In this document: positions 35,123 to 46,689 of the stretch, piece by piece | How the letters are laid out: every line of letters starts with the position of its first letter | Numbering within the stretch: position 1 is the stretch's first letter | From: Cryptomeria japonica | Taxonomy: Eukaryota > Streptophyta > Pinopsida > Cupressales > Cupressaceae | Length of the DNA: 64,000 nt | Direction: 5' to 3' | Assembly (NCBI RefSeq): GCF_030272615.1 | Contig: NC_081410.1 | Coordinates: forward strand, 185,677,619-185,741,618 | The notes under the pieces: generated by a model | What the model was told of the DNA's origin: nothing | What the model saw: the letters and a program-made list of their open reading frames with translations, nothing else | Database searches by the model: none | Made by a program: the position numbers and the translations under genes

Positions 35123-36178
35123 TGTTGGTATTTTGGTATGGTTTTGTCATTGATGTCAACACCTACTAAATACACCTACTTTGGAGATCCAGCAACATTC
35201 ACCGGCAAACAGTAAACTGTGGAACAGTTATCGGTATATGATTATCCAGCAGGATATAATGTTCACCGGTACCTGCAATGACATGGAAGACACTTGGTAA
35301 TGTCGAAGACATCATGTGGACACTTTATTTTGAAGTAATAATCATTGGTATATTCTTATTTGCATATTTGCTTTTACCAGCAAATAGGTCCAGGTTATCT
35401 AGGGTTACACCGGCAGGTTTATCTTTTCTAGATCAGTATGGCACACTATGGAGATGATTTATTATTGTTGTAAATGCATTAAGCCGACATGTTCAATCGG
35501 TTATTGCATCAGATATTGTATTGTTTGTAAAATGTTTTTATTGTAATATTTTGTAGAGCCGACCTACTAAAATTGGTCTTAAGGTATGGTATAAATGTAA
35601 GATCTTATTTGTAAGATCAAGTGTGGAATGCGAAAAAGGTTCAAGTGAAAACATATGCAAGATAAAGCAGAGGCATACACAAAGACATCATTTGAAGGTG
35701 AAGTTAGGTTTTTGTGGAAGCATATCAGAATTACACCAGTACTGAAATCAGCATATGAAGATGCAATTTTGTGCAGTACATTCTTATTGGATTTAACCAT
35801 CCAACTGTAGTCAGTGTGACTCCCATTTGTGATTGAGCAGTGAGCTCTAGGCTATTGGCCTTTCTACATGTGCAGACCCCTCTTGTACACTTACTATTTG
35901 CAGTAGTATCATCTGGTTATGGGTAAGGTTTCCCACCGTGGTTTTTCCCTTTCAGGGTTTCCACGTACAAATATTGGTGTCATGTGTTGTGGATGACTTT
36001 GTGCTTATGTTGCATGCATTAATTCTTACCGATATAGCAATTTACTGCTAACACTGTCTACCGGCATACTTAACTAATTTACCAGTATTAAGCATTAAGT
36101 TGGTTAATAAGTTTTTGGTTTGAATTTATTAGACAACTAATTCACCCCCCTCCCTCTCAGTTGTCTCTGGGACCTACA
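35123..36178 (+). repeat. 5' LTR of Copia I
   Basis: TGTTGGTATTTTGG to GGGACCTACA. A likely TATA box is GGTATAAATG near 35588. The hairpin AGACAACT (36131-36138) / AGTTGTCT (36159-36166) encloses a C-rich loop; eight perfect pairs. Confidence 0.95.
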
Positions 36179-36180
36179 AT

Positions 36181-36193
36181 TGGTATCAGAGCC
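36181..36193 (+). other. Primer binding site of Copia I
   Basis: TGGTATCAGAGCC, a full 13-base match to the initiator-Met tRNA site, two bases after the LTR. Confidence 0.95.
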
Positions 36194-36235
36194 TAGTCCT
36201 CTTTTTGCAGAACTTTAACAACTTGAGGAGATCCA

Positions 36236-37257
36236 ATGTCTACTAATTATTTCAGAAAGGATAGTCCTAAACTTGATGGAACCAACTATGGGATATGGAA
36301 AATCAGAATGGAGATGCATTTGAATTGCATTGGTAAAGACATCTGGGAAGTTACTAAGAATGGTTATACTACTGCTGTACCTAGTCAAACTGCTCCGACT
36401 ACTTTAGCTAAAGATGAAGAAAATGATTGCAAAGCAAGAGAAGCACTCTTGACCGCATTATCAGATCAATAAATCATGGGATTATCATATAGGTCCACTG
36501 CAAAAGGTATTTGGATCATTTGGAAACATTGAATGAAGGGGATTCCACAGTCAAAATTGCAAAACTTGAAAGCTTCCGAGTCAGGTATGAACATCTGAAA
36601 ATGGAAGAAGATGAAAGGATTTCTGCTTTTATGGAAAGAGTAAATGAAATTGTTTTGGGTATCAAATGTTGTGGAGGAACCTTGAGTGAAGATGAGATTG
36701 TTTCAAAAATCTTAAGAGGTTTGCCACCGGCATATAAAATGAAGGTTACTGCTATAAATGAGTTGAGAACAATGCCTAATACATCAGTAACTAGGGATAC
36801 ATTGATTGGAAAACTTTCAGCTATTGAAATTGAGGAATTTGGTCCTGTTACTACTATAAAAACTGATTTGGCCTTCAAAGCATCAACATCATCTGCTCCA
36901 TCCTTTGACAAATCAGACTGGAGAGCCTTTTATGCAAGAGAACTTGAAGAAACTAGGATAGAGAATGAAGAGCTTGAATAACTTGAAGCACTATTTGCAA
37001 GAAAAATGCCAAAAGGCCCAATTGGAAGTAAGTATGAAGGTAAAGCACCCTTTAAACATTTTAACTGCAATAAGATTGGTCATATGGCTTCAAGATGCCC
37101 TGATAGACATGCTAGACTAAGAGAAGAAGCTAGAAGAACATGCAAACCTAATCCTGAATATCAGAGATACAGATTTAAGAAAAACAAAGATAAATCTTGT
37201 TACATTGCCGATGAAGGTGTGACTGATGATTCTGATGAGGATCCAGCAGACAATTGA
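36236..37257 (+). pseudogene. gag: Copia I gag
   Basis: Starts MSTNYFRKDSPKLDGTNYGIW, then WKIRMEMHL, the N-terminal Copia Gag (UBN2-like) fold. A stop and a frame change occur near 36470-36510, then LESFRVRYEHLKMEEDERI and VSKILRGLPPAYKMKV follow; a stop at 36979-36981 precedes a zinc knuckle KHFNCNKIGHMASRC in which the first Cys reads His. Packages element RNA in intact relatives. Confidence 0.9.
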
Positions 37258-38665
37258 TGGCTCTTTGTTGCTATAACAGAAGATCAACCGGTACCTATTG
37301 CTCAACCGGTAGAACAAGCCCTAGCAGCTAAAGTTAAATCAAAGGATGAATGGATTATTGACTCAGGATGCTCACATCACATGACTGGAGACAAAGGTAA
37401 ATTCTTGAAGTTTCAAGAATACAATGGTGGTTTAGTCAGATTCAGAGATGACAAAGCCTGTTCAATCAAAGGTAAGGGTTCAATATCTCTTGATGGTAAA
37501 CATAACATTGAAAATGTCTACTACGTTGAAGGATTAAAACATAATCTTTTAAGTGTTGGTCAATTAGTTGAAAAAGGTTTTTAGTTACAATTTGAAAATG
37601 GAAAATGCAAAATCATGAATAGAACTGGTTTGGAAATTGCAACCAGTAATCAGACTAGAGGTAATATCTTTCATTTGAATAACAGTGAAAAGGCATGCTT
37701 AATTGCACATATAGATGAAAGTTGGCTATGGCATAAGAGACTATGTCATGTAAATTTTGATTGCATGGTAAAAATTAGTACTTCTAAGGCAGTTAGAGAT
37801 CTACCTAAAATTGTGAAACCTCAAAATACAATTTGCAAGGAATGTCAATTTGGAAAACAAGTTAGAGCTAGTTTCAAAAGTATTCCAGAAAAATCCAATA
37901 ATGCCCTTGATTTAATTCACATTGATTTATGTGGTCCAACTAGAACTAAAAGCTTACAAGGTGATAGATATTTCATGCTAATTATTGATGATTATTCTGG
38001 AATGTGTTGGGTTACTTTTCTCAGAGAAAAATTAGAAGCACTTGGGAAGTTCAAACTATTCAAAGCAATGGTTGAAAATGAAACCGGTAAGAAAATTAAA
38101 TGTTTAAGATCAGATCAAGGAGGAGAATTCACATCTAAAGATTTTAATACATTCTGTGAAGTAAATGGAATCAAAAGACAATTATCAGCACCTCAGATAC
38201 CACAACAGAATGGAGTTGTTGAAAGAAAAAACAAAACTATTTTGGATGCAGCAAGAAGCATGTTATCAAAAGCAAATCTACCACGTGTACTGGAGAGAGG
38301 CAGTAAGCACTGCTGTCTATACATTCAACAAAGTTCACATCAAAGGTGAAATTGGTAAGACCCCTCATGAACTATGGTTTGGTAATACTCCTACTCTTAA
38401 GTATCTTAGAATTTTTGGAAGTAAATGTTATATTAGAAGAGATGAGTATATTGGCAAGTTTGATCCTAGAAGTGATGAAGGGATATTTCTTGGTTATTCA
38501 TCTAAGAGTAAAGCATATAGATGTTTTAATAAAAGATTACAGAAAATTGTTGAGAGTACAAATGTAAAGATTGATGAACAATTCAGAGGAACTTCAAGGT
38601 ATATAGACTCTGAACCAGAAATAGAAATTATGACAAATGGACCTACAATAAATCCATTGGTATAG
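37258..38665 (+). pseudogene. pol: Copia I protease and integrase
   Basis: Protease WIIDSGCSHHMTGDKGKF keeps the catalytic Asp-Ser-Gly. YYVEGLKHNLLSVGQL ends it; a TAG at 37582-37584 follows. The integrase has an N-terminal LWHKRLCHVNFDCMV and CKECQFGKQ, then core IDDYSGMCWVTF, LRSDQGGEFTS and QQNGVVERKNKT, with all three acidic residues. A frameshift near 38285 breaks the core end; the text goes on in the next frame (VYWREAVSTAVYTFN, GIFLGYSSKSKAYRCFN). Confidence 0.92.
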
Positions 38666-38800
38666 AATGATGATCGAGTTACTTCGGTATCATCAGAGGA
38701 TTCCACAGTAATTGAAGAACAACAACAGACTAAGACACCCCGGTATGTAAGACTAAATCATTCTAAAGATCAGATATTTGGAAGCAAATTTAAAGGAGTC

Positions 38801-40387
38801 ATGACAAGAGGAAGATTGGCAAATGAAGAGGTATGTCTTATTTCTCAAATTGAACAATCATCTATCAATGAGGCATGTGAAGATAAATTTTGGATTAAAG
38901 CTATGGAAGAAGAATTAGGACAAATTGAGAAAAATAATACTTGGACATTAGTTCCCCGGCCTAAAAATAAAAATGTAATTGGAACCAAATGGGTATTTAG
39001 AAACAAACTCAATGAAGATGGTAAGGTTGTCAGAAATAAAGCAAGCCTAGTGTGTAAGGGATATTCTCAGAAAGAAGAAGTTGATTACAATGAAACCTTT
39101 GCACCGGTAGCCAGAATTGAGGTAGTTAGATTATTCTTGGCTTTTGCAGCTCACAAGGATTACAAAGTTTATCAAATGGATATTAAATGTTCATTTTTGA
39201 ATGGAGATCTTGAAGAGGAAGTCTATATTGAACAACCTGATGGATTTTCCTTGATAGATGACAATGATATGGTTTGCAGGTTAAGAAAAGCTTTGTATAG
39301 ATTAAAATAAGCTCCAAAAGCTTGGTATGCAAGATTGGATAAGTATCTTTTAAAGATTGGTTTTACTAAAGGAAATGCAGATAGCAATTTATATTACAAA
39401 GTAACTAATGATGACATCTTGATTATTGAAGTATTTGTTGATGATATAATCTTTGGAGGAGAAGATGAATTATGCAAAGAATTTTCTCTTGAAATGTAGC
39501 AAGAATTTGAAATGTCTATGATCAGAGAAATAAAATTCTTTTTAGGATTGCAGATTTTACAGACTGATAAAGGCATATTTTTGAGTCAATCTAAGTACTT
39601 GAAAGAACTACTTAAGAAATTTGGGATGGAGAACTCTAAACCGGTAAGCACACCTATGACTACAAATGACAAATTATCTCAAAGGGATGAATCTACACCT
39701 GTTAATCCAACTAGATACAAATCTATGATAGGAGGTTTACTATATTTGACACAAACAAGACCTGATATTATGAATTCAATATGTATAGTTTCTAGATTTC
39801 AGAGTAATCCTAGGGAAAATCATGAATCAGTAGTAAAAAGGATTTTTCGGTACTTACAAGGCACAACAAATCTTGGATAATGGTATCCTAAAGATGAAAA
39901 TTTTGATCTATATGTAGACACAGATGCAAATTGGGCAGGAGATGTGGATGATAGAAAAAGCACCATTGGAGGAGCATTCTTTCTTGGAAAGAGATTAGTT
40001 TCTTGGTTAAGTAAGAAACAGAGTTGTACATCTTTATCAACAGCAGAATCAAAATATGTTGTAGCAGCAACAAACTATACACAAGTACTTTGGCTTAAGC
40101 AAATGTTGAAAGACATAAAGGTAAAATGCAAGGAACCTATTACTATATATTGTGATAACACTGTAGCAATTGATATATCTAAGAATCCAGTATTACATTC
40201 TAAAACAAAACATGTTTCTATCAAACTAAATTTTCTAAGGGAAAAAGTTGATGAAAAGGAGATAAAACTGGTTTATGTGAATACTAAAGAACAACTTGCA
40301 TATATTTTCACAAAACCTTTGCCTAAGGAAACTTTTGAGTATCTCAGAGATCAGCTCGGAGTCATACCTCCACTGGTAGAGACTTAG
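38801..40387 (+). pseudogene. pol: Copia I reverse transcriptase and RNase H
   Basis: One frame with three stops. RT blocks: [60 protein letters not shown] then TAA at 39308, and [10 protein letters not shown], with F in place of the first Y of the YVDD box. A TAG near 39499 and a TAA near 39880 both lie where Gln or Leu is expected. RNase H: DANWAGDVDDRKS, LSTAESKYVVAA (the usual A-E-Y reads S-K-Y), CDNTVAIDISKN and TKEQLAYIFTKPLPKETFEYLR. The stops at Gln codons fit C to T changes. Confidence 0.93.
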
Positions 40388-40740
40388 ACAGTTGATGATT
40401 GTCATCAACTGGCAGAGCTAAATAGACAAATATTTTATTCCGGTATTTGATGAGGAAGCTACTTCTTAGGGGGAGTAGTTGGTATTTTTGTATGGACTTA
40501 AATTTTGTAGCTTTGGCATTTGATGTCAAAGAGGGAGAGATATATGGAAAAACACATTATCAATTGAGGAGAGATATCTATGGTGAAAATTGGTATAGGA
40601 TAACATAAAATAACTCATGTTGCTTCTAGGGGGAGAGATTATCACTTTGAGGAGATTGTTGGTTTTACACTTGGCATTTTTGTTTTGGCACTTTGATGGT
40701 TTTTCCATCTTGTGTTGCCATCAATGCCAAAGGGGGAGAT
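40388..40740 (+). other. 3' region and PPT of Copia I
   Basis: Four purine tracts: CTTAGGGGGAGTAG near 40468, GTCAAAGAGGGAGAG near 40525, CTAGGGGGAGAG near 40627 and CCAAAGGGGGAGAT at 40727-40740 touching the LTR. Multiple PPT-like tracts after pol are typical of Sirevirus-type elements. The last tract and its upstream text recur in elements A, C and D. Confidence 0.88.
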
Positions 40741-41784
40741 TGTTGGTATTTTGGTAAGGTTTTGTCATTGATGTCAACACCTACTTTGGAGATCCAACAA
40801 CATTCACCAGCAAATAGTAAACTGTGCAACAATTACCGGTATATGATTAACCGGCATGATATAATGTTCACCGGTACCTGCAATGACATGGAAGACACTT
40901 GGTAATGTCAAAGACATCATGTGGACACTTTATTTTGAAGTAATAATCATTGGTATATTCTTATTGCATATTTGCTTTTACCGACAAATAGGTCCAGGTT
41001 ATCTAGGGATACACCGGCAGGTTTATCTTTTCTAGATCAGCATGACATGCTATGGAGATGATTTATTATTGTTGTAAATGCATTAAGCTGACATGTTCAA
41101 TCAGTTATTGCATCAGATATTGTATTGTTTGTAAAAAGTTTTTATTGTAATATTTTGTAGAGCCGACCTACTAAAATTGGTCTTAGGGTATGGTATAAAT
41201 GTAAGATCTTATTTGTAAGATCAAGTGTGGAATGGGAAAAAGGTTCAAGTGAAAGTATATGCGAGATAAAGCAGAGGCATACATGAAGACATCATTTGAA
41301 GGTGAAGTTAGGTTTTTGTGGAAGCATATCAGCATTACACCGAACCTTGAAATCAGCATATGAAGATGCAATTTTGTGCAGTACATTCTTATTGGATTTA
41401 ACCATCCAACTATAGTCAATGTGAATCCCATTTGTGATTAAGTAGTGAGCTCTAGGCTATTGGCCTTTCTACATGTGCAGACCCCTCTTGTACACTTACT
41501 ATCTGCAGTAGTATCATCTGATTGTGGGTAAGGTTTCCCACTGTGGTTTTTCCCTTACAGGGTTTCCACGTACAAATATTGGTGTCATGTGTTGTGGATA
41601 ACTTTGTGCTTATGTTGCATGCATTAATTCTTACCGGTATAGCAATTTACTATTAACACTATCTACTGGCATACTTAACTGATTTACCGCTATTAAGCAT
41701 TAAGTTGGTTAATAAGTTTTCAGTTTGAATTTATTAGACAGCTGATTCACCCCCCCCCCCCCTTAGTTGTCTCCGAGACCTACA
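40741..41784 (+). repeat. 3' LTR of Copia I
   Basis: TGTTGGTATTTTGG to GAGACCTACA; the C-tract is longer than in the left LTR. Hairpin AGACAGCTGA (41736-41745) / TTAGTTGTCT (41763-41772) pairs at all ten positions with two wobbles, although one base differs from the left LTR. Followed by TSD ACAAC. Confidence 0.95.
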
Positions 41785-42425
41785 ACAACCACTATGATTC
41801 TCCTTAATTACATTATCCCTCATTGAACATTTAGGAATGCATAACTGGCATCCTTTGAAAAGAAGACAATCTTGAATCAAATAATTAGAATACTCTAAAT
41901 GGTACTCGCTACCAAACTCAGTGCTTACCTTGTAGATGCCTTTGAAATCTTCATCTTCAACATACATACCATTGAGGTTATCAACTCCTACACTCTCCAA
42001 CTAGATTTCTGAAACTATTAGTGCCCTCCATATGCCTATGGCTAAACCCACTTCATATACCTATGGCTCAATTTCTCCTGACTATTTAGGAAGCTTAGTG
42101 CCTGATTATCTATATACACAACAATCTCTTTGGGAAGCAAATAATGCCTCCACTTCTTTAGTGCCTAAACTAATGTATACATCTCCAAATCATACGAAGA
42201 ATATTTCTTTTTAGCATCATTCATTTTTTCACTAAAAAATGCAATTGGTCTACCTTCTTGACTAAGTACTGCACCTATTTCCAAATGACTTGCATCACAT
42301 TCAATCTGAAAGATTTTTGTCAAAATCCAGTAAGGTAAGAACCGGTTGCTGTGATACCTTTTTCTTGAAAATTTTAAATGCTTCATCTGCCTCCTTGGTC
42401 CATGAAAACTTGCACTTTTATCCAC
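41785..42425 (-). pseudogene. pol: Gypsy J RNase H and integrase zinc end
   Basis: 42425-42165 encodes [30 protein letters not shown], the start of a Gypsy RNase H with its first acidic residue, then YSSYDLEMY. After frame breaks, 42000-41790 encodes YLIQDCLLFKGCQLCIPKCSMRDNVIKENHSG, the start of the H2C2 zinc region of the integrase. The frame is cut at 41789 by Copia I and resumes at 35122. Confidence 0.88.
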
Positions 42426-42437
42426 CCTTGATGGTAT

Positions 42438-43130
42438 CTAACATGGGAGGACAAATCTGGCTAAAATTCCTGATAAACTCGTTACATCACCAATTGTTCT
42501 AGGAGTTGGCCATGTGAGAATGGAAGTCACTTTATCAGCAAACATTTTTAGATTTCCTCTAGAAATCACAAACCCAAGGTAAGTCAGTTCTTCCTGCAAA
42601 AACACACACTTTTCCATGTTTATCATTAGTTTCTCTTCATTCAACCTTCTCAAGACCATATCCAAATGTTTTAGGTTCTCCTCCTTTGTCTTGCTAAACA
42701 CTAGGATGTCATCTAGATACACTATGACAAACTTACCGATGAACTCCTTCAACAGCTCATTCACGTGTCTCATGAAAGTGCTAGGGGCATTTGGCAACCC
42801 AAATGGCATCACCCTCCATTCATACAATCCTTCATTTGTTTTAAAAGCAACTCCATTCATCACCAACTCTAATCCTTATTTGGTGATAACCACTTTTTAA
42901 ATCAATCTTGGAATAATACCTTGCACCTCCTAAACAATCAAGAAAATCTTCTATTTTAGGAATAAGGAATCCATACTTGATGGTTATATTGTTAATGGCC
43001 TAGGAATTAGTGCACAATCTCCATATTCCCTCCTTCTTTGGTGCTAAGATAGCCAGGACTGCACAAGGGCTCAAGCTCTTCCTTATCAAACCTTTATCAA
43101 GCAACTCTTGGATTTGCCTTACAACTTCCT
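42438..43130 (-). pseudogene. pol: Gypsy J reverse transcriptase
   Basis: The intact stretch 42866-42438 has [41 protein letters not shown] (catalytic YLDD) and FLGFVI-like LTYLGFVIS. Upstream to 43130 are [26 protein letters not shown] and earlier text with stops. Gypsy type, not Copia, by the YLDD box and order before integrase. Confidence 0.92.
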
Positions 43131-43880
43131 CATTTTCTTGGGGAGTCATTTTGTAGGGCGTCTTGTTTGGTAATGTGGCACCAAGAATGAAATCAATTCA
43201 ATGTCTTATCTCACTTATTGGTGGTAGGGTTCTTGGCAACTCTTCTACAACTATGTCCTTGTATTTTCTCAACATTCCCTCCACCTCCTCAAGGACTAAC
43301 ACCCTTTTCTTTTCTACTTTGCCATCTGAAATGGGCTCTTCTTCTTGCCTTGGTACTGACATAACTACAAAATAAGGTGTTCCCTCTTCCTTGATTTCCT
43401 TGAGGAACTCTTTTCCTTCCATGATCATGATCTTGGCCTCCTTCTCCTTCTGATCATCACTGTTATTAGGCAGGGGTATCAATTCAATCACCTTTTCATC
43501 TTTGGTGATGGAGTAGGTGTTCTTGTGTCCATCATGATGGACCTTGAGGTCATCTTCCCATGGTCTCCCAAAAAGAAGATGGCAGGCATCAATCTCAACA
43601 ATATCAAACAAAATTTTGTCTTTGTATGCTCCTATCTAAAATTCAACCCATGATTGGTCTTCTACCAAGGTCTATTTTCCTTTAGTAAGCCAAGAAACTT
43701 TATATCATGGAAATGGATGAGCAATTCTTCTCAATTTTAGTTTCTCTACCATTTCTAAGGATACTAAATTTTTAGTTGAACTTGAATCTATTATAACCTT
43801 ACATACCTTTCCTCTTGCTTTTCATGTGGTTCGGAAGAGTGTCTTCCTTTGTGGAGGTTTAGTACTGCTTGGTACCTTCA
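43131..43880 (-). pseudogene. pol: Gypsy J protease region
   Basis: The minus strand gives VIIDSSSTKNLVS, where the retropepsin D-S/T-G reads D-S-S, then MVEKLKLRR.AHP, and after two stops FDIVEIDACHLLFGRPWEDDLKVHHDGHKN (43611 down), the characteristic LL-G-RPW end of Gypsy proteases. The frame continues as an acidic linker (EEEPISDGKVEKKR, then LPRTLPPISEIRH) into the RT. Confidence 0.88.
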
Positions 43881-45028
43881 ACAATGTTTTCCTCATCATC
43901 AAGGCTTCTCATCTTTCTGGAAGTCCGTAGGAATTAGGTGAATTGATACTCTGACAATCAATGTCTTGAACCAAATGTGTTCTCCTCTCTCCTTGGGAAC
44001 TTGATTCGGTCTTCTCAAGGCACTTAGTTGCTATATGACCTACTTGATTGTAGTTGTAGCATCTAAAAGGATCTAAGCTTCTTCCACCAAATCTACCTCT
44101 ATGGTTGGGTCTTCTTCCTCTAAAACCTCCTCTTGTGTTACCATCTCCATGCTCTTTATTGATTAGCCTCTCCTTGTGGCCTAGGACTTTATCCTTTACC
44201 ATTCATAGGGCCTCTACCTCTAAATTTCTGCCCCCTCTACCTCTTTTATTCTGATCATTCTTTCTCTTTAGCTTCTCCTCTCCTCTTAGTGCTAGTTGAA
44301 AGAACTTGTTCACTGTCTCTAGTGCTAGTATGTTGATCTCATCTTGGATACTATATTTCAATCCACTAAGTTATCTTGCCACTTTCCCTGGTTCCTCCTC
44401 ATGGTGTTTGGTCCTTAGACTCAACCTATGGAACTCCTTAGTATATGTACTCACATCAAGGTCCTTTTGCCTCAAACCTTGCAACTTATTGTAGACTTGG
44501 ACTTCATAGTCTACCGAAATGAACTGTGCCTTCACTTTTGGCAACATTCTATCCCATGAGGATATCATACCTCTACCTTCCTTCACCCTCTCTCCTTGGA
44601 GGTAATTCCACCAAGTGAGCATTGATACTTTCATCTTGAACTTAGGAAATATAACCTTCTTATTCTTGGGGGTCTCTTTGCATTCAAAATGGTTGTTCAA
44701 TGCCTCAATCCAATCCATCACTTCTTCTGCATTCATTTTCCCACTAAACATAGGGATGCCATCTTTACCTGATGAGGATTCTCTGCCAATGGCCTTTAGG
44801 ACCTCAAAAAATTCTCTCTGATCTATAGGTCTCTTCTTCTCCCCCTTGTTCTTCTTCTGCATCAGAGTCACATTCACCCTCCTTTCTTTTTCCTTTGGCC
44901 TTCTCTAACTCCCTCACTCTGTTTTCAAACATCTCTTCAAACAACTTCTTGATGGAATCTTGAGACATACTCTTAGAAGGCATGTTGCTATCCTCTCCCT
45001 CACTTCCTTCTATGCACATACACAACAA
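43881..45028 (-). pseudogene. gag: Gypsy J gag
   Basis: Begins near 45028 with SEGEDSNMPSKSMS, a charged segment, then the retrotrans_gag core: MFSGKMNAEEVMDWIEALNNHFE, WWNYLQGERVKEGR, WDRMLPKVKAQF, LQGLRQKDLDVSTYTKEFHRLSLR. A stop lies near 44371 and another before 44202. A basic RG-rich stretch precedes the zinc knuckle CYNYNQVGHIATKC, in which the second Cys reads Tyr. Confidence 0.9.
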
Positions 45029-45056
45029 ATCACTTTCCCCAAGTGATCCAACTCAT

Positions 45057-45068
45057 GCTCTGATACCA
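45057..45068 (-). other. Primer binding site of Gypsy J
   Basis: Minus-strand TGGTATCAGAGC lies three bases from the LTR edge at 45072. Initiator-Met tRNA type. Confidence 0.92.
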
Positions 45069-45071
45069 ATA

Positions 45072-46339
45072 TGAATGCAGAGCTAGGCAACAAACTAGGT
45101 GGAAACCTTCTCTCACCCACAACTACTATGTCCTTAACAAGTTCTTTGGTTTGTTCAAGGTATAAACAACACACCTACCAAATGCTCAACTCACACAACA
45201 ATTTGTGTAACCAGATCCATACCGGTTTAGTATCTTTTGGTATTGGTATGATGAAAACACTCTACCCTTGTGTGTACTAGTTTAGTATCTTCTGGTACCG
45301 ATGGGATGGAAACCTATAAGATTTTGTCTATTGGTGGTCCAACCAACACAAAACACCCATAAGCTCTGGCTATCAGATGTATTAAGGGATACTAGCCTCA
45401 CAACTATCCTATTCTCTAGTAACCCTATCGGTTGAGTTTTCCAAACACAACTTAAAAAAATTCCAAAGGACAAGACAAAATAAAGGTAGATTCAGATACC
45501 CTTTATCTAGTTACACAATTCCTCAAAGTCTTAGACTCTAACCACAAGTTGAAAGGTTTGTACCCTTACTCTCCTTCCAGACCTAATTAATCCAATTAGG
45601 CCTAATTTAAAAAGCAAGTACCCCTTGTATTAGGTCCCAAACTAAACCAACACTTTCCCCATAGGTTGTTTGGTCCTCCATTGAAAATTTTAGATTAAGG
45701 GCATCTTTACAGTGAAACCCTAGGTATCGGCAGGGTTTGTGACTAGTGTGGTTAGATTTGGATGGATCACTACAACTTGATTGTTACAAAACCTCAAACT
45801 TGATTCAAATGAAAGGTAAGAGGCTTCCCTAACCCATCCAATTGGTTTTAGACATCCACCAATCTGTACTAATCATAAATGAACAACAAAAAAATAGAAT
45901 TTCAGAAAAATCCAAGTATATTATATTGCTCCAAACTCCAAAACATCATTGAATTTCCTCAACTTCAACAAATATGCCAACAACAACTTGGAATTGATCC
46001 AAGTGGGCATAATATAGCCTCCCTAATGATTTCTAACCAATTTTCAAATTTTGGAACCATTGGAGGATTAGTTTGTTTTTTTTACAACATTTTGCAATGA
46101 CAACAAAAGTTGTCAACTTGCACTTTTCAAATTTGGCAACTCCAAGGTGTATTTGACCTATTCGAAGGATTTTTCTGATGTTTCTAAGACCAATATTTGT
46201 TTTCCTAACTCATGCGTAGACTCCTACTGACCCACATGGTCATTTATCCATTGTGGCTTATAAAATGCAACCATGAAAATGCCTTACATAAATTGGGTCT
46301 TATTGACTCACAAAATTATCAACCTATTACAAATGATCA
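45072..46339 (-). repeat. 5' LTR of Gypsy J
   Basis: TGAATGCAGAGC to about AATGATCA; aligns with 31237-32707 over its length except for the block of about 200 bp present only in the left LTR. Its inner edge is fixed by the PBS; its outer edge is set only by where similarity to the left LTR stops. Confidence 0.75.
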
Positions 46340-46560
46340 TGTTATCAATAATTTGGGTGGTGATGTAATATTCCTGATATCTCTAAATTTTCTGCAATGT
46401 TTCAGAATGTTTCTAGTCTGCAAGTTAATGGCTTCTAAGGGTTTTGGGTTTAATAATTTTGAGACCTTTGATGGAAAAAACTTTCATGTCTTGTTGTACT
46501 TAGGGAAAATATGTTTAGTCGTTACCTTTTTCACCACTTAACCGGAAGGGTCATTATGTT
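46340..46560 (+). pseudogene. Copia-like gag N-terminal scrap
   Basis: 46433-46541 encodes MASKGFGFNNFETFDGKNFH, then LYLGKICL, the start of a Copia-type Gag (F-D-G-x-N-F/Y-x-x-W pattern, with W lost), on the plus strand, followed by a stop. It lies on the outer side of Gypsy J, in the orientation opposite to Copia G on the other side, so it is not the missing N-terminus of G in simple continuation. Confidence 0.55.
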
Positions 46561-46689
46561 GTTGAAAGGGGCCATTTAAGTCTTAAGCTTAGGTGGGTTT
46601 CATTTTTATTAAAGTTGGAACACTTTAATATTCCCAAAGTCCTAAATAAGATCTTTAATGCATGTATTAGGTTCTTAAAAGTTGGACAC

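Larger units (their letters stand above)
35123..41784 (+). mobile_element. Copia I, full-length Sirevirus-like element
   Basis: LTRs 35123-36178 and 40741-41784, PBS 36181-36193, gag, protease, integrase, reverse transcriptase, RNase H and PPT in Copia order. The target-site duplication is a perfect ACAAC (35118-35122 and 41785-41789). It is inserted in the integrase of Gypsy J. The LTRs differ by scattered substitutions and a 12-base indel near 35167, so it is older than Copia H. Its 3' end and LTR core match those of the non-autonomous elements, making its family a candidate helper. Confidence 0.95.
31237..46339 (-). mobile_element. Gypsy J, chromodomain (chromovirus) LTR retrotransposon
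   Basis: Minus-strand Gypsy with order LTR, PBS, gag, protease, reverse transcriptase, RNase H, integrase, chromodomain, LTR. It is split by Copia I (35123-41784) and solo LTR M (33109-34146); the coding text continues across both. LTRs are 31237-32707 (left) and 45072-46339 (right); the length difference is mainly a block of about 200 bp at 31797-31990 present only on the left. No matching target-site duplication was found, and the left and right flanks do not read into each other. Confidence 0.85.
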
